Position numbers and translations under genes: made by a program. Below are positions 46,327 through 57,255 of a stretch of 64,000 nt of DNA, piece by piece; position 1 is the first letter of the stretch; the number at the start of each line of letters is the position of its first letter. The stretch comes from Adiantum capillus-veneris (taxonomy: Eukaryota; Streptophyta; Polypodiopsida; Polypodiales; Pteridaceae). Location of the stretch: the NCBI GenBank assembly GCA_014529385.2, contig CM043950.1:69806935-69870934 (forward strand), given 5' to 3'. The notes below the pieces were generated by a model. The model was not told where the DNA came from. It made no database searches and worked only from the letters and a program-made list of their open reading frames with translations.

Positions 46327-47745
46327 GTGTATATGAATGACCCTGAGGATGACTCATATTCGATAGAGACCACGGAGACCAAAACTGTTACTACAAAGGA
46401 AAAAGCCAGTGAGGAGGATCACAAGAGGGAATTACGACGAACAACAAAAGAGTATTCAAAATTAAACCACCCAGTTGCGAACCCCCAAAATAAGCCACGA
46501 GAGACAAAAAATGAGGATTGCAAGAGAAAGATTGGAACCTATCCAAACCCAACAGTGGAAATTGAACGAGTCCAACAACTGAGGGGTTTGGTGGAAGAAA
46601 CTCAACGAAAATTAGAACCTGAACCCAAACATATCCAGATGTCGGACACAGTGTTTCCCACACAAGTTCAACCTCACAAGAACTACAGGCCGTTAGCTAT
46701 ACCCAGTATCATTCGGGAAGAGAGTGAGGGTAGGACATCTGAAAGTGGACACACACCTTTCCTACTAGAGAGAATGTTCAATGAGGGAATGCCCGACCCC
46801 CTTGAGGAAGTAGAGATTCCATCTTCACCATTCTCTTGTCAGGGTCCTACGTCCCACAAGATGCCATTAAATGTTGCCAAATTGATGGATTTCATGTCTT
46901 CAGAAGTTAGAACCACCATCATGTCCAAACTATATAAAGATCTCGAGCTAGTCTCAGCTCTTCGAGCCTTCCTCAATGGAGAATTACAGACAGGATTACC
47001 ACAATTTGCACATATGAACAAACCTGATTCGGTAATGAATGATGAGGAACATTTAGCACCACCATCTGACCTAGCGAGACATGAATCTGTAATTGAATTA
47101 CCCGTTAACAAGTTGGGGCAATACTTTGAAGGTGATGAATCTAATGCTACTCTACCAATCACTACTAAAGGATTAACTGTAAAGGGGGTCCTTGACGGTG
47201 GTGCGGGAGTGAGCATGGTCTCAAAGAGTTGTTGGGAGTCTATGGGGTGACCTCACCTTGAAGCTACAAGCGTAGTGGTAAAAATGGCTAATGGATCGAT
47301 TGTTACGCCTATTGGAATGCTAAAGGATCTCAGGATCAAGGTCTTGGGACACAAGGTAACGCAGACTTTCATTGTTATGGATTTTTTCAAGCATCCTATG
47401 TCATTTGAGATGATCTTAGGGCGTCCATTCATGAGGGAAGCAAAAATGGTGCATGACTGGTCCAAAAACCACGTCTACTTACAGTTCCAAGACTCTGTTA
47501 TTCGAGTTGATCTTTTAAGTGGTCGAACGCATCCTCTAGGAAATAAATTCATCATTGATAATCAATCAGACACAACAATTCACTCAGCTCCATTACAGTA
47601 TTGTTACACGTGTAACGAAGACACAGATATTGGGGAGAACTCTCCTTATATGGATATCCTACCCGGAATGGCTGAGTCAGACAATGTCGATTGGGTGCAC
47701 CTAGCAGCAACCATAGATACTTGGGAAAATAGGGGGACGACCTAG
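46327..47745 (+). pseudogene. Retropepsin-type protease region
   Basis: The frame is the same as gag, entered after the TGA at 46252 and interrupted again by TGA 47248-47250 before the stop TAG at 47743-47745. The first 270 codons are charged and unassigned. The aspartic protease follows: VLDGGAGVSMVS at about 47188-47223, with Gly in the second position where DSGA or DTGA is usual, a flap-like ANGSIVTPIG (about 47287), and MILGRPFMREAKMV (about 47410). This protease would cut the polyprotein during particle maturation. The premature stop lies between the catalytic Asp and the flap, so this copy cannot make it without readthrough. Confidence 0.82.
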
Positions 47746-47766
47746 GTAACACCTGAGGGGGATGAA

Positions 47767-48486
47767 ATGCCAGTACCCTTAAATATGCTACAAGCTATGC
47801 ATATAGATTCTGACAAAACTCATTCTAATATAACGAAGAAAACATACAAGTGGGTCCCTAAAGCTTCTTTAGAGACCATAGCTAGTGCTAAAAAACAAAA
47901 GCCTTGTAAGAAACGTCCCACTCGCTCCAAGAAAAGTAAGAAAATGTTGCGATGGATACCTAAACGACTATTGGAAGCCCAAGGCTACTATCACGGAAAT
48001 GATCAAATCTGGGTGCCAAAACGTAGATTGTGTTCTTACCTATCACCTGACCCATGTGAGCTGAATCCTGTGGCTCCAAAACGAATCAATGATCGTGGAA
48101 AGAAAAAAATCACAGAATGCTACACACCCGCTCCAGAGCTAGTTTGGGTACCGAAGAAAGAACAATTTGTTCCACCTAGCTCAGGAAGGGGGGAGTCCCA
48201 TGAAGCTTCTAGCTCCTCATATAATGCATGCATAGAGGTAAAACCTTCTCCAGAGTCTCCACCTACAATAGTAGACCTCCATGAAGCTACAAAGGAATCC
48301 ACACTTCCCAGTGTTCAAGAATCACCTGATGAACCACTTCGAGTTCGATCCTGGGAAACTACCTTACCACCCTTGCAACTTGATGAGGCACCTAAGGTAA
48401 GAGAAAACTACTGGCAAAAATCCTCACCTATTACCAACTGGAACAATTGGTTTCAAAGGGTGACAAGCTCATTTCAAACGGTATGA
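47767..48486 (+). pseudogene. WxPK-repeat C-terminal tail of the element polyprotein
   Basis: The same frame continues for 239 codons after TAG 47743 and ends at TGA 48484-48486. It contains four copies of a Trp-(Val/Ile)-Pro-Lys motif: YKWVPKA, LRWIPKR, IWVPKRR and VWVPKKE, separated by about 30-50 basic residues. The rest is Ser/Pro/Glu-rich. It lies where reverse transcriptase would start in an autonomous element. A minus-strand frame at 63442-62687 has the same type of repeat after its own protease. Function is unknown; a nucleic-acid-binding or docking role is only a guess. Confidence 0.65.
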
Positions 48487-50116
48487 TCTACCCAAGGAAG
48501 GGGGGAGTGTTTGCTGACAGTCATCATTCATTTGTTTCCCTCTCAACCTTTTTCCCTGACCTCTCAATATCCCAATCTTAGGGAATGTATATATATAGCC
48601 TTATACTCACAAAAAACAAAAAAAATAAAGAGCAAGAGCAATAAGCAAGCGAGTATGCACAATAAAAGTCAAAACATTGACCCAGACCTACACATTTACA
48701 TCTGGTACACTGAAACAGAAACCTATGTCATTAAACACCTTTGATCCTCATCACTCGCGTGATGGAGGGTAGGTAAGATTAGTACAATAGGAGTGTTTTT
48801 GTTTTAGAGTTGAGTGATTAGCAAAGTTCCTTCTTCCCACTGATGTGCCTTTTGGAGGTATTCCTTTTGTTTCCTAGTGTGTACAGGAGCGTGTTGCTAT
48901 TGATAGGATTTGGACCTTCATGAAATCTTTATCTCGACTCACTCTTCAAATCAAGTGCGACCATCGACACAAACAGGTGTTTCTTGTCCATTAGCATTGC
49001 CCCTTATCTTTTTTGCATCTATGATTGTCTGCTTTGATTGTGATTGGTAGGATAATATCCATCACATTTTCTTAGTAACAAACATTTAATTCAATGTAAT
49101 TTTTTGTCATATCACTTGTCTAGGTTTAAAAATCAAGCAGTCCGACTAAGCTAGTTTGACCAAGTTAGGTGTCAGATATCTTCTCTTAATACCATGGGGA
49201 ATGCCTTCCTAATAATCAATGGTTACTTAGGTTCTTAATCCGATTTAGGCAGCATTGTGTGAAATGTACTAGGGCTTTCTAGTGGGCTTGACCCTATTGA
49301 CCTTTAGCTTAAGTATTATAAAGGGAGTTTACTAGTGTGATGAGCCTGGGGAGGTGTATCAGTGTTATATGACCCCCCAAAGTTAGAAAATTAAAATGAT
49401 GAAAATGAACAAACAAAAAATCAAAGTGCCACATTGTAAAATCTTAAGCTGGAAGAGAAATCTCAGCTTGATTGGGTACTTCACTCACATGTATTGCCTA
49501 TGGTACTAGAGCCCTAGAGGTTCCCAGTATGGGCGCTTTTTCTTGAAAAGCAAAAAACCCAAGGCATACAAAATAAGCACACACATCAAATTGAATCACT
49601 GTGAAAAGAATTTGGGGGGTCAAAGAAAAAGTAATCAGTCAGGCGATGATTTCATGAGAAATTCCTTTTATTGTAGCTTAACTACAAGGTCTTCTAGATA
49701 TAGCCTCTAGTCAGCCCTCAAACATGAATACTTGGCTCTCGCGATTAAACAACTTAATTGACCACACCAAATTAAGAAGCTTACCCATGGTATTAATATT
49801 CGATCTCTAGTGCCTTTCGACCGTCAAATTAGCGACCCCAGACTTGTTTAATTTTTTACCTTTACATCTATTTATGCATTTAATTACATTGCAATTTAAT
49901 GTTCATTGCTGACAAATTGTTTGAAATTATTTTACCAATCAATTTGTCTACCTAAAACTGCATATGCTTTTTAATCACTTATGAGAATGCAATTACTGTG
50001 CCAATGTTGTTTGATTTTGCAGTGACTGAAGAAGGCTAAGGACATTCATCTCAAATGCTCTTCCACCTCGACGAACGAGCTTCAACTCAATAGCTTCCGA
50101 GGACGGAATCTACATC
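48487..50116 (+). other. Long 3' untranslated interior of the LTR element
   Basis: No coding region with element motifs occurs in these 1.6 kb. A purine tract AAGGAAGGGGGGAG at 48493-48506 followed by TGTTTGCTGACAG resembles a polypurine tract with an LTR start, but the sequence after it does not match the LTRs. Confidence 0.6.
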
Positions 50117-50127
50117 AGGAAGGGGGG
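50117..50127 (+). other. Polypurine tract
   Basis: AGGAAGGGGGG lies two bases before the 3' LTR. Near-identical tracts occur at 48181-48195 and 48493-48506. Confidence 0.8.
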
Positions 50128-50129
50128 CA

Positions 50130-50716
50130 TGTTAACCCTCACGGCTCACGGACACCCCATCACCTACGACGGACGTGTATTATGTATTTGGTAGAGTCAG
50201 GTACCGGGCTTGTTGGACCAATAGGAAAAGGATAAGAGTGATCGCCGATGAGAGGCGCACTCTAACTGGGACATTCAAGGGATTAGTTGGCTAAGCATGG
50301 GCGCCCAAGTGTGAATGGGGTGAGCTCATATAAAAGCCAACTAAACCTAAAATTCATTTATTCTCTCATTTGTGCAATAGAAGAGTGCTCTTGCTCCATC
50401 TCCATCTCCATCTTCTTCTTCTTCACCTCCTTGTGTGTGTGTGTATGTGAGAGAGAGAGAGAGAGGGGAAGTGTGTGTGCGATCGAGCATTATGAAGGCA
50501 CGACGGCGGTGAAGCGGTTGAGCGCGGCACGACTGCAGCTTCTTCTTCATCGCGGCGAGGAATCCACCACGAAGGTGAGCGTAGAGCGGTGAGTGACACA
50601 CCCTTTGATCTCTTGAGCTTGCTATTTTAGGCTTGTTGTGTGATTAGAGCCATTTGTGGCTCGCACACGGTGTATCGGCAAGTCCCTTGCTTCGGCAGTG
50701 CGGCAAGGAGCGCACA
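50130..50716 (+). repeat. 3' LTR (587 bp)
   Basis: Begins TGTTAACCC and ends GCGCACA. About 97 percent similar to the 5' LTR outside the microsatellite by eye. The TATA box is at 50329-50335. Confidence 0.95.
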
Positions 50717-50721
50717 ATTGC
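50717..50721. other. Target-site duplication, right (ATTGC)
   Basis: Exact copy of 41816-41820. Confidence 0.95.
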
Positions 50722-52750
50722 GAAGAGTCATTTTCAGCAGTGGGTGACCCATAATTACATGGTTCCGAAACGCATTACAGAGATCGGTTGATTGAACAAC
50801 GTGGAAGGCATCAATTCAAATTGCGATGTGTCTCAGTACGGTCTTCTGGCACAGTAATCCTGCAAATGGTAGATAAGAACGGCTTTTATTTCACTGATGC
50901 GTTTTCGCTTACGTTTCACATGCATTACTATCGGCTGCTGAAGTGGATGGTTGCGTTCCCAATGCTGGAGATGTGCAATGGCTTCATCTTGAAGAAGGCA
51001 CTGTTACTTCTCCTCCGTCATTCTCAAGGAATCGATAACACTTGGTCCTTTTCCTTATCAGCCTATGCAGATAAAATAAAGTGGAAGCTTTGAAATTCGA
51101 GAAGCTTTTGTCTGCATAGAATTTTTTATGCTCAGACCAGAATGCTAGACAAAAAGTCTCCGCATCAGCGATTTCACTCTTACACAAAGCTCAATCCGGT
51201 TAAGCCAGAAGATAGGGTGATTCAACCTGGTCTGTTCTTCAGTCTTTGTCGGGAGTGGAGGTCTTGATAGCATGCCTTCAATATATTTTGGTGTAAGCTC
51301 AACAAGCCAGCCATATCTCTCAGTGATCAAAGGGATACAAAAGTTTGATTCCGGCCTGAGTGAGGGGATGTGGTCTCTGTTGTTCAGGTTTATTCCCCAT
51401 CTGGGGTTGGTTTGCATTGCCTCCTTGAGGCTTGGATACATAGGTTTAGGCTACATCTAAGCCTTTCCACCATCAGCTCCAGCCCTCCGCTTGGGCCCTT
51501 TTTGTCGAGCCCTTCCAGGCTCCCTTTCTTATCAAATCATCCCTACTTTTAGGCTCTTTGCTGACCAAGTTTTGTGGCTTCCATCTCGGTGTTTTATCCT
51601 CAATTCAGCCCCTGTTTGGGGCCTTTTGCATCAGCCTTTGGGAGGCTTTCCTCACTTTCCAATTTCAGCCCAGCTTGGGGCTGATTTGGGTATAGGTATT
51701 TGAGCAAGTGACCCGGGCCCCATACATCCGGGGTTGTTGTTGTGTGCGGACCCAGATGCGCTTATGGATGAGCGCGTAGACACTGCAGTCCATGACGATA
51801 TATTGAACGTTATGCATGAGGTTACTCCTGGGTGTCGAGCATCACAACTTGCCGCTTGTTGATGAGGATAGTATTTGCACTTTATGACTTGGGCGAGGAT
51901 CAGCTCGTTGTTTTGAATGAGCCGATCAGGCTCCATGTAGTCTTTGCAGAGATCGAATCATTTTTGAGCTTGGGCTTATCATCTATTTTGGGCCGCGGCC
52001 TCGCAGCGAGCTTGAGTGCTATGAGAGGCCACCTATTGATAGACATGTAGATCAGCGAGGATATGCATAAGCATCAGCGCCATGAGTTGCCCCTAGTTTT
52101 TTATGAGCTAGCAAAGCTTGATGTACAATATGGGGAGCCCTATGCGATTTGTGAGCACGACTTAGACGATGATGTAGATGAGGAGATTTGGTGCGATGTT
52201 ATGCCAGATGCGATAGGCTATGATCATCCTGTGTCTATGTGCGATTTGGGTGAGCTCAATGGAAGCCAGTTAGAGACTAAGGTAGACCCTTGATCCTGGT
52301 AGGATTGGACTTTGGTAGCGTGAGGATGCTATGCATGAATTTGAGTGGGAGATGGAGGAGATGGTGTCCAGCACATGTGGTTGCCCATGTGTGCTTATGG
52401 ATGAGCGCGTAGAAACTGTAGTCCATGACGATATATTGGACATTATGCCCGAGGTTACTCCTGTTGTCAAGCATCACAACTTGCCACTTGTTGATGAGGA
52501 GAGTATTTGCGACTGCCTTATGACTTGGAGGAGGATCAGCTCGTTGTTTTGAATGAGCCGGTCAGGCTCCTTGTAGTCTTTGTGAAGCTCGAGTCATTTT
52601 TGAGCTTGGGCTTATCATCTATTATGGAACGGCCTATCACCTATTGATAGACATGTAGATCAGCCGTTTAGGCTTGCGCCTCGCAAGATGTTACCTTGAG
52701 TGGACACAGGTCCGAGAAGACTGTACAGATTCATAGTATGTACAAAAATT
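50722..52750. other. Flanking sequence with an internal duplication, no gene recognised
   Basis: A segment of about 200 bp is present twice, at about 51748-51960 and 52385-52610. Both copies contain TTATGGATGAGCGCGTAGA, CATGACGATATATTG and CACAACTTGCC. Both translate to an acidic DERV-TVVHDDIL type peptide, with Asp/Glu-rich sequence between them (52063-52293). No known domain was recognised; a decayed element or gene is possible. Confidence 0.5.
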
Positions 52751-52754
52751 TATT

Positions 52755-53130
52755 TTGGTCTTGATGGAGCAGCCTTATAGCTTTGAGTTGTCTCATTCTA
52801 CCTTCTATCAATGGCTTTTGTATGCTTGTATAATTCAGATCAATAACACCAAGGTTGCTGCATTTGTGTCCATGTTTGCAAAATGCAGATGGGTAAGATT
52901 ATTTTTCTGCGTGGTTCCTTGGTCAAAATGTACGTCAAAATGGGACATTCTCATTCAAACATCAAAATTTGTTGATGAGCATATTATCAAGAGTGGGCTT
53001 GAAGTAGAATTGTTTGTGATGTGAAGTCTTATGGACATGTATGTTCAATGTGAAAACCTTACAAATACCTTTAATGTTCTCAAAAGAGTACCGGTTAGGA
53101 ATGTTGTCTTATGGAATGCTTTGCAAGGCG
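52755..53130 (+). pseudogene. Pentatricopeptide repeat (PPR) gene remnant
   Basis: One frame with a TGA at 53022-53024 reads HIIKSGLEVELFVM, stop, SLMDMYVQCENL and then VPVRNVVLWNAL. This is the characteristic helix pair and linker of plant PPR proteins, which bind organellar RNA. Only about two repeats remain, the upstream part does not read as PPR, and similarity ends near 53130. Its isolation among repeats suggests a captured or duplicated fragment. Confidence 0.7.
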
Positions 53131-53226
53131 CTAGTCCCCTTGCTTCATTTGCTTTGAATTGCAAGCCCCACAGTCAATTATGGTTCCAATCATTATCATT
53201 GGGGATTGAGCAAGTTTTTAGCGGTG

Positions 53227-53440
53227 AAGTTTATGCACAGCTGGTTGTTTCACCTCAAGTTTTTATGCCTTTCGGATTGGTTATCTGGAGGGCTTCGAGA
53301 TCCAGGTTGAGGGGATTGAGGAGTGCTCTCTCGCCTCGTTTGCATTACTCACTGAGAAGTTTCTGTGCAGCTGGTAGTTTCAGCTCAGGTTTTTGTGCCT
53401 TTCGGATTGGTTATTTGCAGGTCTTCGAGAGCCATCTTAA
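53227..53440. repeat. Tandem duplication of about 130 bp
   Basis: Two copies, near 53239 and 53370, share GTTTCACCTCAAG/GTTTCAGCTCAGG, TGCCTTTCGGATTGGTTAT and CTTCGAGA. Confidence 0.85.
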
Positions 53441-53643
53441 GGGATTAGGGACATCCAGCCCTTTGATTTCATCGTATCTAACCAGTCAAGCCAGGACCGG
53501 GAGCTCTAGCAGCCCATAACTAAGCTTCGGGCATCTCCCACCAATGGGTACCTCGTTGAGGGTATCATAGCCGAGAACTGGCCATCCATGTCATCCTCAG
53601 CCCCATACATGTGCGTCCATAACAGGACCTGCACCCCTCTTGC

Positions 53644-55018
53644 TCAACTGCATCCTAATGGCGACCAATCCCAGAGGGTCCACCTTGGCCCAACGAATAA
53701 CCCATACGAGAACTTTGAATACATTCCCCTTTGAATCTCGATAACCACAACCGTGATCCAATCACCGTGCATCTTTTCGTCGAAGGGGCTCGCGCCCGCC
53801 ATGTTTCCATAGGACAGACCTGGTTGTCTCATAACCGACGTTCCCCACATCTTCATACACTTGTCATGCCTTCCCTGGATTTGCCTACGTAAAATCCCTG
53901 GCTCCCTATTCAATACCACAGCCTGGCTTCTCAACTTACTCTCATCCTGATTTCGGTCAGGTTCAGATGGTTCTCCTCGCAACTGCTGGCCGCTGGCCAC
54001 TTCTGTCCATACCCGTTCTGATTCCCCTGGGCTCTCACTAAGAACCTCATCCAAGGAGGCTGGACCTGTAGCATAACTTAAAGATGGTGCCCCACAAGGC
54101 ACCTCCAACATCCCTTCCTGCCTTCGATGCCAACCGGCCAGGCCAAGTGGGGGTTCCGCTTCATCAAGCAACTCTTGGACCTCTTTCTGAGTTCCATCAT
54201 CCAACACCTTCCTAGGCATATGCATTCCCATGGTTCCTGTTTTGGGCACAAAGCAACTCCCAACTCGTAGATCGCTTTGCCCTGCACTAACTTGCTTGTC
54301 CCATTCATTCGATGAGTAGAAGTCAACAGTACCCGCGCTTGGCACTCCCCCCCACTTCCTTCATTTCTCATACTGAGCTTTGGCGAGTTCCACAAATAAA
54401 ATCTGTCTCTTGTCGTCTTCTGCTTGGAGCTGAGGAGCATGGGGGTAAGAGTCAAAGTTGACTATGCCGCTTGATTGTTGACTTAGAATAATGCTTCATT
54501 AGACTCTGGAATGGTGTAAGAGTACTGCGTTCCACATCATGTCTTTGAGGTGGGGAATCACGACGTGGGATCAAAGTTTCACCAAACTTTGAATACATGA
54601 TAGGGCTGCAATGTCTGGTTTTTGTGCTTGCGAAACTATTCTGCCTCACCGAGTGAGAAAATGTAGCAGCATCAGAACATAAAAAACTGTCTATTCTGAC
54701 CTCTTCATCATGCATATGAGGATCGAGTGTCCACGTTGGCAGCGACGAAGGAGGGGAGGGTACATCTTGCATGATATCTGCACATGTATCCAAAATCCGT
54801 GATAGATTGATAGGGATAATGTCCCCATGTCCATATGCTACCCTTGCAGCTCTGGATAAGCTCCCTTGCCCCTTGAATGAGATTTTGCTCCAAAACACAA
54901 GCGAGACATCTGTATTCGGCTTTGGCATTACCGTGATAATAAATAGCTGCACCTTGTCGAGCCAAGGTAAGTCACTAAGCACATTCTTTTTGGCTGAAAA
55001 CACCACGTGACCGGCCAC
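53644..55018 (-). pseudogene. Unrecognised minus-strand coding remnants
   Basis: Frames at 55018-54452 (188 codons), 54455-54078 and 54345-53644 (233 codons) lie in series. The first has LSDLPWLDKVQLFIITVMP and YGHGDIIPINLSRIL. The last is Ser/Glu-rich with VQELLDEAEPPLGLAG and LRRQIQGRHDKCMKMWG, loosely like frames at 40.0-40.2 kb on the same strand. This may be an old retroelement or LINE-type ORF1. No zinc knuckle, protease or RT motif was found, so the family stays open. Confidence 0.3.
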
Positions 55019-55990
55019 CTTACAATACTATCTGGTCCCCTTCCATCTACTCCCCGTTTTTTTAAAACGTGCTTGTGTCCTCATAAGCAGCTTGATGGAG
55101 GTGAACCAATTGTCTGTAGTTGAAGGAGTTTGTCATCATGGACCAGAGGAATGAGCTGATTCGTTGTTTATCAAATACGAGATGTGTACCCGATCAAATC
55201 AGCTGATTCCCAAAAATGCATTGAAAAACATAAAGTGAATCTAGACCAAGTTCAGTGAGTTTGTAATGTGTCAATTTTTGAAGTTACTCCACCACATATC
55301 AGCTTATGGTATGATTTGGCATACATGTCAATCAAAGCTTTGTCAAGTATTATGTTGTTTTTCATCAGATCTTGAATCTTTTGCCTTGGTCGACTTCTTG
55401 TTTCCTTGGTTGATTTCTTGTATGATGCCACATTCCTTCCAAATGCAAGGATTAGTGATTAGGAGAGATGTTTGCCTTTGCTTAAAAGAAAAAAAAAAGA
55501 CTAGGGCTTTCACCCTGGCCTTGCATATACCTTGAGATAAGTAGAGTCCAAGAGATAGCATTGCAAACATAAAGCTTACCAAGAACTTGTGTGCTGTCAA
55601 AAGTATATCACATGCCACATGTGTCAATCAAAGCTTTACAAAGCTGATCAAGCATTGTTCTCTTATCATTCCTTTGGTAATTAGCATCAAATTATATATA
55701 ACTCTATATTCTAACTTCTTAAGTTTTACCATTTGCTAGTTTACAAGAAGCTCTTCAACATCTACAAAGCAACTTAACATTTGACTATAACACAAGGTAT
55801 GTCATATTTAAGAATATTTTAAACACACATATAAAAACAGATTTTAATATTAATATTTTGATAACCACAATAAGATCAAAAAGATTTTCTTTCCAAATTA
55901 GAATATTAGTCTAAGCTCAATACAAATAATATACATATTGATATAAATATTATGAAATCTTAAGGTCACCAAATATACAAAATAATAATA
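55019..55990. other. Transition into the AT-rich Helitron block, no gene recognised
   Basis: From about 55680 the sequence becomes strongly AT-rich and stays so to about 62.3 kb. A Helitron 5' end (TC start after an A) could lie in this stretch, but none could be identified with confidence. Confidence 0.45.
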
Positions 55991-56002
55991 AACAATACAT
56001 AA

Positions 56003-57255
56003 TTGAAGATGAAAACAAATAAACTATTACCCACGAAGAAAGCATCCAAACTAAAACAAAAAGCAAAGCATACCAAGATTATAAGACATTTACGTAGAAA
56101 AACAAACTTACTTCCAACTTTTGACATTTTTAATTTAGATTTTGATTCATGGGTAAATATTTGTTCTGATTCGATCAAATCATATAAATATTGTTCCAAT
56201 TGTGGAAACTTATTTTTTAAGTATGAAAAACAAAACTTAAAATATATAGAAACAACAAATACATATTATGAGGATATGAATTATCTAATCCATATCTAAC
56301 ATCATTTCAAAATAACAAACAAGACAATATAGAAATTTATAACTGCTCCAAATGTTTTCAAAACAACATTAGAGGAAAATATTGGGTAACTTATCACCCG
56401 ACTTATTTTAAAAAAATACTAACAATGAACGTACATGAAGTACAAATGCCATCTACTTTAAATATCTCTTTAAATATCAGTAAAAAGATAACATCTATAG
56501 CCATAAGTAATATAGAACAAAGATCATTATTAGATAATCCTCTATTTTCATATCAAAATAGTAATGATTTATTAAATATTCTAACAAAAAACTCACATGA
56601 CATAAACACACTATTGCTCTTTTTAGTAAAAAATAATCCATTAGTAAAAAAATTCTATACTATATATGAACAACCACAAAAAACTTTAGCAATTCCTATA
56701 ATTCCTTCTAATGCAATTACTACTTTACTAAACAAATATGCATCATCTTCTCCTTATGACTTAATGATAGTAGCACACAATACAAATTATCTAGGTATCT
56801 TAGATCAAGTAAACAACACACAACTAAAATCACAATACAAAATAGGTAAGTTATCTCATGGTGGAGTTATGTATGAAAGATTAAAAAATAAATAAATCAT
56901 TAACTTATATGCAAGTTTAGATGGAGTATCTAATTTAGAAGATACTACAATAGAGAAAGCCCTATTTCCATTTCTATTTCCATTAGGATATGGAGCTCAT
57001 GATGGAGCTTTAAAATTTCATACATATCTAAAAATGAGAATACCCTCATTCTTCTCAATATTCACTTTATACAAGCCATACTTATTGATGATGTACCAAC
57101 TACGTCAAGCTTTGATAATAGCAAATTCAATAAATTTAACAATGCTACAATCAGATATAGATAAATTCAAACTAAAAAATCCACATGTATCTGAGCTAGA
57201 CACAATATCTCTTATTCAATTCCAGCCTCTCCGTCATGGTATCGTAAGAATTTAA
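56003..57255 (+). pseudogene. N-terminal region of the Helitron protein
   Basis: Pieces at 56003-56299, 56330-56895 and 56900-57255 read as the region before the Rep domain. CSNCGNLFF (about 56192) and CSKCFQNN (about 56345) give a possible zinc-binding pair, as found near the start of many Helitron proteins. The last piece has KALFPFLFPLGYGAHDG and LKMRIPSFFSIFTLYKPYLL, the block that opens the Helitron N-terminal Rep region. Stops occur after 56299 and at 56893-56895, and a frameshift near 57200-57225 separates this part from the Rep core. Confidence 0.7.

Larger units (their letters stand above)
41821..50716 (+). mobile_element. Complete non-autonomous LTR retrotransposon with gag and protease but no pol
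   Basis: Both LTRs start TGTTAACCC and end GCGCACA, and the element is flanked by the 5-bp duplication ATTGC. Between them lie a tRNA-Asp-type primer site, one long frame coding gag, protease and a WxPK-repeat tail, and a polypurine tract. No reverse transcriptase, RNase H or integrase motif occurs anywhere in the 7.6-kb interior, so movement would need enzymes from a related autonomous element. The tRNA-Asp primer type is that used by plant Ty3 elements of the Athila/Tat group, which is the likely affiliation. Excluding the microsatellite, the two LTRs differ at about 20 positions in about 570 (my count by eye), so the insertion is not very recent. Confidence 0.92.

Noticed and set aside
43284-47752. 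Minus-strand frames opposite the gag-protease gene (for example 46391-46663, 46839-47216).
   Set aside because: They are shadows of the plus-strand coding frame, which carries the recognised motifs.
48493-48520. Internal polypurine tract followed by TGTTTGCTGACAG read as a second, nested LTR start.
   Set aside because: The following sequence has no second copy in the window and does not match the element's own LTRs.
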